Source: Phocaeicola coprocola DSM 17136 (GTDB taxonomy: Bacteria; Bacteroidota; Bacteroidia; Bacteroidales; Bacteroidaceae). From it: a stretch of 64,000 nucleotides of DNA. Under the pieces are notes generated by a model. That model had not been told where the DNA came from. It made no database searches and saw nothing but the letters and a program-made list of their open reading frames with translations. Each line of letters starts with the position of its first letter. Within the stretch, counting starts at the first letter, position 1. Of this stretch, positions 20,490-29,288 are shown piece by piece. The stretch covers positions 124,001 through 188,000 of the forward strand of contig NZ_DS981457.1 in the NCBI RefSeq assembly GCF_000154845.1, in the 5' to 3' direction. The translations under genes were made by a program, and so were the position numbers.

Positions 20490-20826
20490 ATACTATTCTG
20501 CTATAGCTACTGTAGGGGCAGTAGCACTACTGTTGGGAGCTGCACTGCAAATCACCCAACTGGCATGGGCTCCATACTTATATCTGATAGGAGCCATTAT
20601 GTTTGCCTATGTACAAGTAATGAGCGGTTACGAAGGGAAAAACATCATTATCCGCCGCCTGCGCCGCCAGCAAATAATCGGAGCAACTTTACTGGTTGTT
20701 GCCGGAGTAATGATGATTCTCTGGAAACGAAATGAATGGGTAGTATGTCTGACTATTGCTGCCGTACTGGAAATGTACACCGTATTCCGTATTCCTCAGG
20801 AAGAGGAAAAAGAAAAGAACAAATAA
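20482..20826 (+). CDS. Small four-helix membrane protein of unknown function
   Basis: A 114-residue protein with four predicted membrane helices (about residues 8-25, 30-48, 65-85, 88-105), a basic loop (IIIRRLRRQQ) between the second and third helices, and an acidic/Lys-rich tail. I do not recognise a characterised family. Tight coupling behind divIC suggests expression with the division protein, but a role in division is only an inference from position. A terminator follows. Confidence 0.8.
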   Translation: MSKYYSAIATVGAVALLLGAALQITQLAWAPYLYLIGAIMFAYVQVMSGYEGKNIIIRRLRRQQIIGATLLVVAGVMMILWKRNEWVVCLTIAAVLEMYTVFRIPQEEEKEKNK

Positions 20827-20899
20827 TCCGGTTCAAGAGCATATACACAAAACAGAGTAAGTTTTTGATAGCACAGTAACCGGTTACTATTAAAATATA

Positions 20900-20940
20900 A
20901 AAGCCATATCAAACTCAGTATCGAGTAATGATATGGCTTT
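20900..20940. terminator. Hairpin terminator between the divIC operon and the S46 peptidase operon
   Basis: AAAGCCATATCA at 20900-20911 pairs with TGATATGGCTTT at 20929-20940. A/T-rich flanks on both sides make it usable from both strands; the genes converge here. Confidence 0.85.
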
Positions 20941-20970
20941 ATTTTATCACCGTGATTTTATAAACATGAA

Positions 20971-23133
20971 TCAACGGACAATGGTCAGTTCATCAATCAA
21001 ATGCTTGGCTCCCGCATATTTATCGATGACAAACAACACATATCGAATGTCAACACAAGCAGCACGCTGCAACTGCGGATTGTAAGCAATATCTCCTGTC
21101 AGTCCTTCATAGTTACGGTCGAAACCTACTCCAATCAATTCACCTTTTGAGTTGAACACCGGAGAGCCAGAGTTACCACCCGTATTGTCAGTCGCTGTAA
21201 CAAAACATACCGGCATACGTCCATCAGCCATAGCATATGGTCCGAAATCTTTCTTCTCGTACAACTCTTTCAGCTTAGGAGATACCACAAATTCAGGATT
21301 TTCCGGATCTTCTTTTTCCATTACTCCCTTCAATGTAGTATAGTACAGATATTCTTTGCCATCGGCTGGTTCATACGAACCAATCTTACCATAAGTCAAT
21401 CGCAAAGTAGAGTTGGCATCCGGATAAATAGCCTTTCCTTCCTTTTGCTTCAAGGCAAGCATACCTGCCACCCATGTCTTATGTGCACGGTTGTAAGCAT
21501 TGGTTTCTGCCTTCATAGCCTCATCCGTAGCCTTATACCCTTCTTTTACAGATTTAGCATATTGCACCATCAGATCTTTCTTCAGTTTGTCAGCGCTCGG
21601 ATTCTGCAAGAACGCAGCCAAAGCTTTAGAACTTCTAAAGATAGAACGATCGAAGCAAGCATCAACAAAAGCATCTGTACTGCCAGCAAACTGTCCGTCT
21701 ATTACTTTAAAAATACTGATACGTTGTCCGGCAGGAATCAGTTGCGCATATAAAGCAAGCAATTGTTTAGACACCTTACGGTCGACTACCGTACTGTAAT
21801 CCTTGTTAAAGAATTTCCTTCCCTGTTCCTGCAAAGCAGTAATGGCAGCCTTGATACCCTTCTTGTCATTCTTTTCCAAAGCTTCCAACAGCTTATCAGT
21901 ATCAGGTATTTTAGAAAACTCTGTACCCAGCATCAAAGCTTCATAAATGGCCTGCTGATGATATACAGCGTCATGGCGTTTTGCAACAATCTGCTTGATA
22001 CTTTCATAAGCCTGACGATAAGATTCATTTCCTGTTTCGTCGCCAAAAGCCAGAAGACGTTTCTGCTCATCTTTCTTACGATCGAGTACCTTGAGCGATA
22101 CAAGTCCTTCGTTCATACCGATGGCATTCTTCCAGTAATTGGCAGAAGAAGCATACTTGGCTGCATACTGGATGCGTGTCTTGGCATCTTTTGCCATTTC
22201 CTCACCCAGCACACGCAGACGAACTCCGCGCACGGTATCACGCATAAAGTTGGTAGTCTGCATACGTTCCTCCACTTCATCACTGATCATGTAACGCCAG
22301 TTACGTCCGGGGAATCCCATTACAAAAGTAAAATCACCTTCCTTAATGCCATTCATATTGATAGCAAGGTGCTTCTTGACTTTCAAAGGAACATTGTCTG
22401 CCGCATAATTGGCTGGTTTACCATCTTTCGATGCATAAATACGGAAGATAGAAAAGTCACCACAATGACGCGGCCACATCCAGTTATCCGTATCAGCTCC
22501 AAACTTTCCGATAGAAGAAGGAGGAGCACCTACCATACGAATATCCTTATATACTGTCTTTACAAACAGATAATATTTATTAGCTCCGTAGAACGGTTTC
22601 AGTTCGAGAACAGCAAAATCGTCTGTCTTTATATTCTCTTTCTTGGCAAAACGTTTAGCCACAGTCGACAAGTATGAAGGAGAAAGATAATTCAATCCTT
22701 CAGGATCCTCATCCTTTTTTAACTGCTCCTGTACATAGTCAGTCACATCGAGGATGCGGTCGATAAACGTAATGGTCAGTCCTTCACAGGGAAGTTCCTG
22801 TTCACGGCTCATCGCCCAAAAACCATCCGTCAGATAATCGTGTTCCACAGCACTGTGCTGCTGAATATACTGATATCCGCAGTGATGATTGGTAAGCACC
22901 AGTCCCTCTGCAGAGATTACTTCGCCGGTACATCCTCCCCCAAAGTGTACAACAGCATCCTTCAGACTGATGCTGTCGGGACAATATACCTTATCTATAC
23001 TGATATCCAAACCCAAATCCTGCATCACGGCAGCGTTCTGCTTCTTCAGGTCTGTCAGCATCCACATGCCCTCGTCGGCATATCCGGCGAGAGAGCATGC
23101 GGCAAGCATAGAAAATAATATGGTTTTCTTCAT
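20971..23133 (-). CDS. dpp11: S46 dipeptidyl-peptidase, DPP11-type (Asp/Glu-specific)
   Basis: Exported serine exopeptidase that removes dipeptides from peptide N-termini. A signal peptide ([19 protein letters not shown]) precedes the mature enzyme. Catalytic His lies in TNHHCGY (residues 81-87) and Ser655 in GGNSGSPV. Position 673 is Arg (GFDRNYE), the residue that gives Porphyromonas gingivalis DPP11 its preference for acidic P1 residues, and total length (720) and numbering agree exactly with that enzyme. The ATG shares one base with the stop of the upstream paralog (TAATG), so the pair is translationally coupled. The specificity assignment rests on this single-position rule from known DPP7/DPP11 work. 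Confidence 0.92.
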   Translation of the reverse strand: MKKTILFSMLAACSLAGYADEGMWMLTDLKKQNAAVMQDLGLDISIDKVYCPDSISLKDAVVHFGGGCTGEVISAEGLVLTNHHCGYQYIQQHSAVEHDYLTDGFWAMSREQELPCEGLTITFIDRILDVTDYVQEQLKKDEDPEGLNYLSPSYLSTVAKRFAKKENIKTDDFAVLELKPFYGANKYYLFVKTVYKDIRMVGAPPSSIGKFGADTDNWMWPRHCGDFSIFRIYASKDGKPANYAADNVPLKVKKHLAINMNGIKEGDFTFVMGFPGRNWRYMISDEVEERMQTTNFMRDTVRGVRLRVLGEEMAKDAKTRIQYAAKYASSANYWKNAIGMNEGLVSLKVLDRKKDEQKRLLAFGDETGNESYRQAYESIKQIVAKRHDAVYHQQAIYEALMLGTEFSKIPDTDKLLEALEKNDKKGIKAAITALQEQGRKFFNKDYSTVVDRKVSKQLLALYAQLIPAGQRISIFKVIDGQFAGSTDAFVDACFDRSIFRSSKALAAFLQNPSADKLKKDLMVQYAKSVKEGYKATDEAMKAETNAYNRAHKTWVAGMLALKQKEGKAIYPDANSTLRLTYGKIGSYEPADGKEYLYYTTLKGVMEKEDPENPEFVVSPKLKELYEKKDFGPYAMADGRMPVCFVTATDNTGGNSGSPVFNSKGELIGVGFDRNYEGLTGDIAYNPQLQRAACVDIRYVLFVIDKYAGAKHLIDELTIVR

Positions 23134-25298
23134 TATTCTACGATAGTCATTTCGTCAATCAGGTTCTTGCAACCACCCAATTTTTCAACGATGAATAATA
23201 CATAGCGAATATCTACAGCAATACAACGCTGGAGATTGTTGTCGAAATTAATATCACCCGAAAGTGATTCCCAGTTACCGTCGAATGCAGCACCAATCAG
23301 TTCACCATTACCATTCAACACCGGAGAACCAGAGTTACCACCGGTAATATCGTTGGTAGTAAGGAAACAAGTCGGCATTTCACCGTTAGGCAATGCATAG
23401 CGACCGAAGTTCTTTGTAGCATACAACTCTTTCAGCTTAGCAGGAACGACAAATTCCGGATTGCTCGGATCTTCTTTTTCCATTACACCCTTCAGCGTAG
23501 TGTAATATTTATAATGGATACCATCCTTCGGATCGTAAGATTTTACGTTACCGTAAGTCAGACGGATAGTAAAGTTTGCATCCGGAGCTTTCGGAGTTGG
23601 AGCATACATTTCACACAAGCCACGTACATATGTCTTATGCAACAAATCGATATTGCCGCTTACTGCATCATACTTTTCATTCAGTTTCTTCGACAATTCA
23701 TTTTTGCTAGAAGAATATTGTACTGCAAGGTCGTTTTCGATAGCTTTAACGGTAGGGTTGCTGATGAAAGCATTGAAGTTTTTATCGTTAGAGAAAATGC
23801 TATTGTCATACAAAGCATCAATGTAAGCATCATAATTGCCTTTATACTTTGTCTGGATAGTCTGATAGAATGCAGGCAAAGCATCAGCTGGTACACTCTC
23901 TGCATACAGCGGAATCAAGACTTTAGCTACCTTACGGTCTACTTCATGATCATAATCCTTGTTGTGTACATCGGCATATGCTTCTTTCAGGCTGCTGATA
24001 GCTTTTTCAATATCTTTCTTTTTGTTCTTCTGCAAAGCAGTTTTCAAATCGTTGAACAAAACGTATGTAGCGCCAAACTCGATACCGCTTCTGAAAGTTT
24101 CACTGAAGTAAATCATCTGCTTGGTAATCGGAGTAGCCTTCTGAACATACTCGTCAATCTGGCTTACAACCTTAGCATAGTCGGCATTGTTCTGTTCTTT
24201 TGCAAACTGCGCAAACTTAGCTTCCTGTTCAGCCTTTGCTTCCAATACTTTATTGTCGACGATAGCCTTGTTCATACCGATAGAGTTTTTCCAGTAGTTG
24301 CTGGAAGAAGCGAACTTACTTGCATACTGGATACGTACCTTATCGCTGGCAGCCATTTCCTTACGCAATACGTTCTGACGTGCTTCACGAACTTCAATAC
24401 GAGGAGTGTTTATTCCTTCCATACGCATTTTCACTTCACTTTCAGTCAGGTAACGGCTGGTGCTTCCCGGGAATCCCATAATCATAGCATAGTCGCCTTC
24501 CTGCAAACCTTTCAGCGAAATAGCAAGATGCTTCTTCACTTTCAAAGGTACATTGTCGGCACTATATTCAGCCGGGTTACCATCTTTATCGGCATAGATA
24601 CGAAACATAGAGAAGTCACCTGTATGACGCGGCCACATCCAGTTGTCTGTTTCTCCACCGAATTTACCGATTGATGAAGGAGGAGCAGCTACCATACGCA
24701 CATCGCTGTATGTCTTGATGAAGAACAGATAAAATCTGTTTCCTTCATAGAACGGAAGAGCTTCGGTAGAAATACCCGGTTTGTCCTTCAAATCACTATT
24801 CTTCAGTTCATCAGCAGCAAGCTTATCCAGATATTCTGCACCAAAAGAATTGATTTCAGTCACTTTTCCGTCTTTGATATCCTGGTTCACCTTGTCGGTT
24901 ACATCTACAATTCGTTCTACAAACTTAAATGTCAACCCCGGAGTTGGAAGTTCTTCTGAACGGCTTTTTGCCCAAAATCCGTCAGTCAGGTAATCGTGTT
25001 CAACAGAACTATGCTGCTGGATAGCATCGTAACCACAGTGGTGATTAGTAAGAATCAGTCCGTCTGGAGAAATAATTTCACCGGTACATCCTCGTCCGAA
25101 TATACCAACAGCATCTTTTAGTGTTACGCTGTTCGGATTGTAAATATCGGCAATATCCATTTTCAAACCTTGTGCTTTCATACGGTCGGCAAGGTTCTGC
25201 TCCTTCATCAGCTGAAGAAGCCACATTCCTTCGTCGGCTTTCACCGGTGAAAAGGCAGCACAAATCAGTGCCAATGCTAATACTTTAAGTTTTTTCAT
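23133..25298 (-). CDS. dpp7: S46 dipeptidyl-peptidase, DPP7-type (hydrophobic P1)
   Basis: Paralog of the next gene downstream and first in the two-gene operon. I chose the ATG at 25296-25298 because it opens a clean signal peptide ([21 protein letters not shown]); a longer reading adds 16 residues with no signal character. Catalytic His is in [15 protein letters not shown], and Ser656 is in GGNSGSPV. Eighteen residues after the Ser the residue is Gly (AFDGNWE), as in DPP7 enzymes that prefer aliphatic and aromatic P1 residues. Length is 721. The enzyme probably works in the periplasm, feeding dipeptides into amino-acid fermentation together with the DPP11 partner. Confidence 0.92.
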   Translation of the reverse strand: MKKLKVLALALICAAFSPVKADEGMWLLQLMKEQNLADRMKAQGLKMDIADIYNPNSVTLKDAVGIFGRGCTGEIISPDGLILTNHHCGYDAIQQHSSVEHDYLTDGFWAKSRSEELPTPGLTFKFVERIVDVTDKVNQDIKDGKVTEINSFGAEYLDKLAADELKNSDLKDKPGISTEALPFYEGNRFYLFFIKTYSDVRMVAAPPSSIGKFGGETDNWMWPRHTGDFSMFRIYADKDGNPAEYSADNVPLKVKKHLAISLKGLQEGDYAMIMGFPGSTSRYLTESEVKMRMEGINTPRIEVREARQNVLRKEMAASDKVRIQYASKFASSSNYWKNSIGMNKAIVDNKVLEAKAEQEAKFAQFAKEQNNADYAKVVSQIDEYVQKATPITKQMIYFSETFRSGIEFGATYVLFNDLKTALQKNKKKDIEKAISSLKEAYADVHNKDYDHEVDRKVAKVLIPLYAESVPADALPAFYQTIQTKYKGNYDAYIDALYDNSIFSNDKNFNAFISNPTVKAIENDLAVQYSSSKNELSKKLNEKYDAVSGNIDLLHKTYVRGLCEMYAPTPKAPDANFTIRLTYGNVKSYDPKDGIHYKYYTTLKGVMEKEDPSNPEFVVPAKLKELYATKNFGRYALPNGEMPTCFLTTNDITGGNSGSPVLNGNGELIGAAFDGNWESLSGDINFDNNLQRCIAVDIRYVLFIVEKLGGCKNLIDEMTIVE

Positions 25299-25354
25299 TG
25301 TTATGATATTTAAAAATAATAATTGATATTTTTTCGTTGTCAGCAAATAGCCAG

Positions 25355-25362
25355 CAAAGATA
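25355..25362 (-). promoter_or_regulatory. -7 promoter element (TATCTTTG) for the S46 peptidase operon
   Basis: TATCTTTG on the minus strand, 56 bases before the ATG at 25298. No clear -33. Confidence 0.6.
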
Positions 25363-25455
25363 GCGAAAAATACGTTTTGAGTAGCTTAATTCAGTAATAA
25401 TCCTCTATTTAGTTTAATTTTTGATAATTTATTTTCACGTCATTTCTAAACGTTA

Positions 25456-25463
25456 TACCTTTG
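25456..25463 (+). promoter_or_regulatory. -7 promoter element (TACCTTTG) for the DUF4369 lipoprotein
   Basis: TACCTTTG overlaps the in-frame TTG at 25461, ruling that codon out as the start and favouring the ATG at 25491. Confidence 0.65.
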
Positions 25464-25490
25464 CCGCAGAAATTTCTAAAGGCTTATTGC

Positions 25491-26189
25491 ATGTACAGAT
25501 TTTACTTTTTTCTCTTTTGTGCCATTATTTGCGCTTCGTGCGGAAAGAAATATAAAATAGAAGGTATTTCTTCTGTATCGAAACTGGATGGAAAAATGCT
25601 TTTCATAAAAGTGCCGTCCGGAGATAAGTTGGTAAATATAGACTCGGCTGAAGTGGTACACGGGATATTCAAGATGAAAGGAAAAGTCGACTCTACCGTA
25701 ATTGCTTCTTTGTATATGGACGACGACTGCATCATGCCGGTTGTCATAGAGGAAGGAAATATCAGTATCAATATCGACAAAGCAGGTTTTTCTGTAAAAG
25801 GAACTCCGTTGAACGACAGTTTCAATGAGTTTATCATAAAGAAAACTTCGCTGGAAGATCGTGCGTATGAAGTGGAAAGAATGGAAAGCCGTATGATTAT
25901 GGACGGCAAAGATCCTAAATTTATCCAAGAAGAGATGGAAAAACAGCGCACCGCATTAGGAAACGACATGGACGACCTTGCCAAGACATTTATCCAAGAA
26001 AATTACAACAATGTATTGGGAACAGGAGTCTTTCTGATGCTATGCAACGGATTTCCTTATCCGGTATTGACTCCGATTATGGAGGAAATAATAAACGATG
26101 CTCCCGATTCTTTTAAAAACAATCCGATGATAAAGGAATATGTATCGGTTGCACGCAGCAACATGGACAAGCTGCAAGCCGTACAATAA
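25491..26189 (+). CDS. DUF4369 domain lipoprotein
   Basis: A 232-residue lipoprotein: signal MYRFYFFLFCAIICASC with a lipobox at ASC, then a beta-rich DUF4369-type N-terminal domain (about residues 20-110: YKIEGISSVSKLDGKMLFIK...VVIEEGNISINIDKAGFSVKG). A helical segment follows (SLEDRAYEVERMESRMIMDG...). The family is common in Bacteroidetes, often fused to thioredoxin-like domains. Here no redox CxxC is present and the thioredoxin part is missing. Function unknown; likely membrane-anchored and facing the periplasm. The start at 25491 is fixed by the promoter box just upstream. Confidence 0.82.
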   Translation: MYRFYFFLFCAIICASCGKKYKIEGISSVSKLDGKMLFIKVPSGDKLVNIDSAEVVHGIFKMKGKVDSTVIASLYMDDDCIMPVVIEEGNISINIDKAGFSVKGTPLNDSFNEFIIKKTSLEDRAYEVERMESRMIMDGKDPKFIQEEMEKQRTALGNDMDDLAKTFIQENYNNVLGTGVFLMLCNGFPYPVLTPIMEEIINDAPDSFKNNPMIKEYVSVARSNMDKLQAVQ

Positions 26190-26253
26190 AACTCTTTTTC
26201 CTTTAGAAGTTCGCCATCTCAGAGAATCAAATAAAAAAAGAAGGTATAATTTT

Positions 26254-26285
26254 ACGGAAAACATCAGCATGTTTTCCGTTTTTTT
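26254..26285 (+). terminator. Intrinsic terminator after the DUF4369 gene
   Basis: ACGGAAAACAT (26254-26264), loop CAGC, ATGTTTTCCGT (26269-26279), then T6. Confidence 0.9.
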
Positions 26286-26355
26286 GTACAAATTTCACCC
26301 AACATTTCACGTTGTTTTTTCGCAGATATTAAATCACTCTGTTTCAAGCAATAAC

Positions 26356-26438
26356 AAAGTTTACCCCTTTCATCTGACGCTATCATTCAACAACAAGAAT
26401 GATCTTTTGTTTAAGCGAAAATGAAAGGGGTAAACTTT
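26356..26438 (-). terminator. Long inverted repeat after plsC
   Basis: The 18-base arms (26356-26373 and 26421-26438) match exactly. The 47-base spacer contains a second small hairpin (ATCATTC/GAATGAT). It begins four bases after the plsC stop, so it probably ends the glycosyltransferase-to-plsC operon. Confidence 0.7.
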
Positions 26439-26441
26439 TTA

Positions 26442-27197
26442 TTACTGATCGGGATTCTCCATCTTGCCTTTATATTTCTGAGGTAAATCTTTTTCGATAG
26501 CCTTATACGATTCAGCCATCAACATTTGCAGATTCTCTTCTCCCTTTTTTCCTAACGGATAAATAGGTTCGTGTATCGTCAGAGTCATCGGATGCCAATG
26601 CAAAAGCTTACCTGTGCGGGGAAGAATATCAAACGATCCGTCTATGGTAAGTGGAATAACAGGAAGTTGCAACTGGTCGGCAAGCAGAAAAGCTCCCTTC
26701 TTAAAGTTTGCCATATGTCCTGTAAACGTACGTGCTCCCTCGGGGAATACAACCAATGAAGTTCCTCCCTGCAATACTTTTTCCGCACTCTTTATTGTTT
26801 CGTATACCTTACGAGGACTAGATTTGTCGACAAAAATAAAGCCGGCAGATTCGCACGCCTTACCAACGAACGGAAGTTTACGAAGGCTTTTCTTCATCAT
26901 CCATTTGAAGTTACGCCCCAAAAATCCATAAACCAAAAAGATATCGAATGAACCTTGATGATTGGCAACGAATACATAGGATGTTTTCTTATCCAGGTGT
27001 TCATGCCCCTTGACTTTTACCGGAAGCAAAAACAAAAAACATGTAAGCTGTGACCACAATTTGCCCGGATAATATCCCCAGAAATGTCCGTTACCCAACC
27101 AACATCCCAACATGGTAGTCAAAGCAGTAAGTATAGTTGCCACCAGAAAAATCGGCACCCCGATACAGATTTGATAAATAATGTATAAGAATCTCAT
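26442..27197 (-). CDS. plsC: 1-acyl-sn-glycerol-3-phosphate acyltransferase
   Basis: Transfers an acyl chain to lysophosphatidate, giving phosphatidate for phospholipid synthesis at the inner membrane. Of 251 residues, an N-terminal membrane helix (ICIGVPIFLVATILTALTTML) is followed by the NHX4D motif (NHQGSFD), the FPEGART substrate-binding motif and the TIDGS block. It is last in a five-gene operon, 23 bases after the metallophosphoesterase. Confidence 0.93.
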   Translation of the reverse strand: MRFLYIIYQICIGVPIFLVATILTALTTMLGCWLGNGHFWGYYPGKLWSQLTCFLFLLPVKVKGHEHLDKKTSYVFVANHQGSFDIFLVYGFLGRNFKWMMKKSLRKLPFVGKACESAGFIFVDKSSPRKVYETIKSAEKVLQGGTSLVVFPEGARTFTGHMANFKKGAFLLADQLQLPVIPLTIDGSFDILPRTGKLLHWHPMTLTIHEPIYPLGKKGEENLQMLMAESYKAIEKDLPQKYKGKMENPDQ

Positions 27198-27220
27198 TGC
27201 TTGTTATAGTTTAGGAATTA

Positions 27221-28372
27221 TTATTTTCTTCGTAAAGTAATGACTGTAATCTCTGGCCATGCTCCCAGCCTCATCGGAAAGAGTACATAACCTAGCCCGA
27301 TATTGACATAAAGTCCCCGCTGACCTTCCAGATACAGACCTTTATGCTCGGGATAAATAAACTGTGAAAATGAAAAGCCGAATAAGTTGATCTGCATATC
27401 GTGAGTATGTCCGGCAAGCATCAGTTGAATATCGGTATCCGGAAGAACGCTTCTTCTCCAGTGAGTTGGATCATGACTCAGCAAAACCCTGAACATACTT
27501 TCCGTGCCTTTCTGTGCCCGAGGTAAATCCCCACAATCGGGAAAAGGAGGTTTACCACTGTTCTCTACTCCTATTAAAGCGATAGAATCATTTCCACGAT
27601 GCAGTATCTGATGGTCATTCATAAGCATCTTCCAGCCCATCTGTTCCTGTCTTGCCAGAAGCGTATCAATATTAGCAAGACGGTCTGCTTCACTGTCCCA
27701 CTGCACATACGTAGCATAATCGTGGTTTCCCAATACAGAAAATACCCCATCCTTTGCACGAAGTTTTGACAGAACAGGCATAAACTCCTTAATCTCATCG
27801 GCCCGACTATTTACCAGATCACCCGTAAACACGGCCAGATCAGGGTGCTGTGCGTTACAGATTTCAACAGCCCGACGGAGTGCTTCAGCATTACCTTTCC
27901 AGCTTCCGGCATGTATGTCGGACAATTGAAGAATACGATATCCGTCAAAAGACTCAGGTAAATCGGGTGAAGAAAAGACAACTTGCTTAACCTGGAAATA
28001 TTCCTTTCCTTTAATTGCTCCGAAAAGCAGATAAGCAAGCGTGACAATTGCTACAACAGACGATACGGTTTTCCCAAACAACGGTATACGAAGAAACTTA
28101 CGCAACACCTTCATCAGGATATCACATAATACAAAAACCAGTTTGGGAACAGCAGCGCACAATGTAACAATAAGATAAATGCCAAAAGCATCGTGTAACG
28201 AATCATGTGCTACGATGAAAACAAGCAATACCATCAGCAACAAAACTGTGGGCAGCCAATATAATCTTTTTTGCCATTTATGCTGGATATACTTTATATA
28301 TACCTTATATATATACCAGTCGGGCAACAGTAACAACACGATAAAAAACAACGAAACTCTCAGCAATATCAT
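27221..28372 (-). CDS. Membrane-anchored metallophosphoesterase
   Basis: Calcineurin-like phosphoesterase of 383 residues. Four predicted helices fill the first 130 residues; the soluble domain then has the full metal-binding set: LSDIHAGSW, GDLVNSR, GNHDY, LLSHDP and AGHTHDMQ. It belongs to the YaeI/YkuE-like branch, some members of which hydrolyse UDP-diacylglucosamine (LpxG/YkuE) or phospholipids; the substrate here is unknown. Cotranscription with plsC is compatible with a lipid-related job, but that is inference. It starts seven bases after the MetH-activation gene. Confidence 0.85.
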   Translation of the reverse strand: MILLRVSLFFIVLLLLPDWYIYKVYIKYIQHKWQKRLYWLPTVLLLMVLLVFIVAHDSLHDAFGIYLIVTLCAAVPKLVFVLCDILMKVLRKFLRIPLFGKTVSSVVAIVTLAYLLFGAIKGKEYFQVKQVVFSSPDLPESFDGYRILQLSDIHAGSWKGNAEALRRAVEICNAQHPDLAVFTGDLVNSRADEIKEFMPVLSKLRAKDGVFSVLGNHDYATYVQWDSEADRLANIDTLLARQEQMGWKMLMNDHQILHRGNDSIALIGVENSGKPPFPDCGDLPRAQKGTESMFRVLLSHDPTHWRRSVLPDTDIQLMLAGHTHDMQINLFGFSFSQFIYPEHKGLYLEGQRGLYVNIGLGYVLFPMRLGAWPEITVITLRRK

Positions 28373-28379
28373 AATCCTA

Positions 28380-29285
28380 TTATTGTTGCAGGTTAGCTAC
28401 TAAGTATTTTCTGATTTCACTTACCTCACATCCTCGTCGGGCAGCATAATCGGCAAGCTGTTCTTCGTCTATCTTCCCCACAGAAAAATAACGAGATGCA
28501 GGATGGGCAAACATCAACCCACATACTGAAGCATGAGGCTGCATCATACCGTTTTCAGTGAGTTTGATACCGATACGCTTCATATCGAGCAGCTCATCCA
28601 ATAAAAAACTGACCGATATATCAGGAAGAGACGGATATCCTACAGCAGGACGTATACCTTGATAATCCTCATTGAGCAATTGTTTCATGGTGAGATGTTC
28701 ATCCTTGGCATACCCCCATACGCTTTTCCGGATAGTTTCATGCACCTTTTCGGCCGCAGCTTCTGCCAGACGCTCGCCCAAGGTTTTGACAAGCATCAAT
28801 TTATAATCATCGCCCTCGAACGGTTGTTCCATATTCTCGTCGATGGTTGTAGCAAAAGCTCCTACTGTATCTGGTATCCCCGATGACAACGGACGCACGA
28901 AATCGCTCAAGCATAAAAACGGATCGTCCGGACGAACTCGCGTCTGCTGCCTCAATAGCGGAAAGCGAGTTCCTTCCAACAGCAGGTTATCACCATCCGA
29001 ATTGGCATTCATGAGCCGGTAAATGGCATATACCTTATATTTTCCGTCCACACTGTTCAGCATACGGTTTGCCTCCTTATGAAGCTGCATAGCCCCGGCA
29101 GCTTTAGCCCTATCTTCCACGGGAAAAGAGGCAAGCCAGCTCGCTCTGCAAGCATCGCACCCATGAATATCTGCAATAGCCGCAAAACGAGGCTGAAATC
29201 CCCATGCATGAAAAAAATAAATCCAGTTAATATACTCTGTCAAATCGTGTATATCGTAAACTACTGTCGTAATGTCTGTCTGCAT
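28380..29285 (-). CDS. Stand-alone methionine synthase (MetH) reactivation-domain protein
   Basis: The 301-residue protein resembles only the C-terminal S-adenosylmethionine-binding reactivation domain of cobalamin-dependent methionine synthase. It has DLTEYINWIYFFHAWGF at its start, then EDYQGIRPAVGYPSLPD (the RPAxGYP AdoMet site) and QPHASVCGLMFAHPASRYF near the end. In E. coli this is the last quarter of MetH. Here it is a separate gene with no catalytic or B12-binding domain next to it. It probably works in trans on a truncated MetH, re-methylating oxidised cob(II)alamin. It sits three bases after pyrC. Confidence 0.88.
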   Translation of the reverse strand: MQTDITTVVYDIHDLTEYINWIYFFHAWGFQPRFAAIADIHGCDACRASWLASFPVEDRAKAAGAMQLHKEANRMLNSVDGKYKVYAIYRLMNANSDGDNLLLEGTRFPLLRQQTRVRPDDPFLCLSDFVRPLSSGIPDTVGAFATTIDENMEQPFEGDDYKLMLVKTLGERLAEAAAEKVHETIRKSVWGYAKDEHLTMKQLLNEDYQGIRPAVGYPSLPDISVSFLLDELLDMKRIGIKLTENGMMQPHASVCGLMFAHPASRYFSVGKIDEEQLADYAARRGCEVSEIRKYLVANLQQ

Positions 29286-29288
29286 TTC

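Noticed and set aside
23514-24674. 386-residue open frame antisense to the DPP7 gene
   Set aside because: Mirror frame of a well-supported peptidase; the sequence is Ile/Phe/Ser-rich with no recognisable domain.
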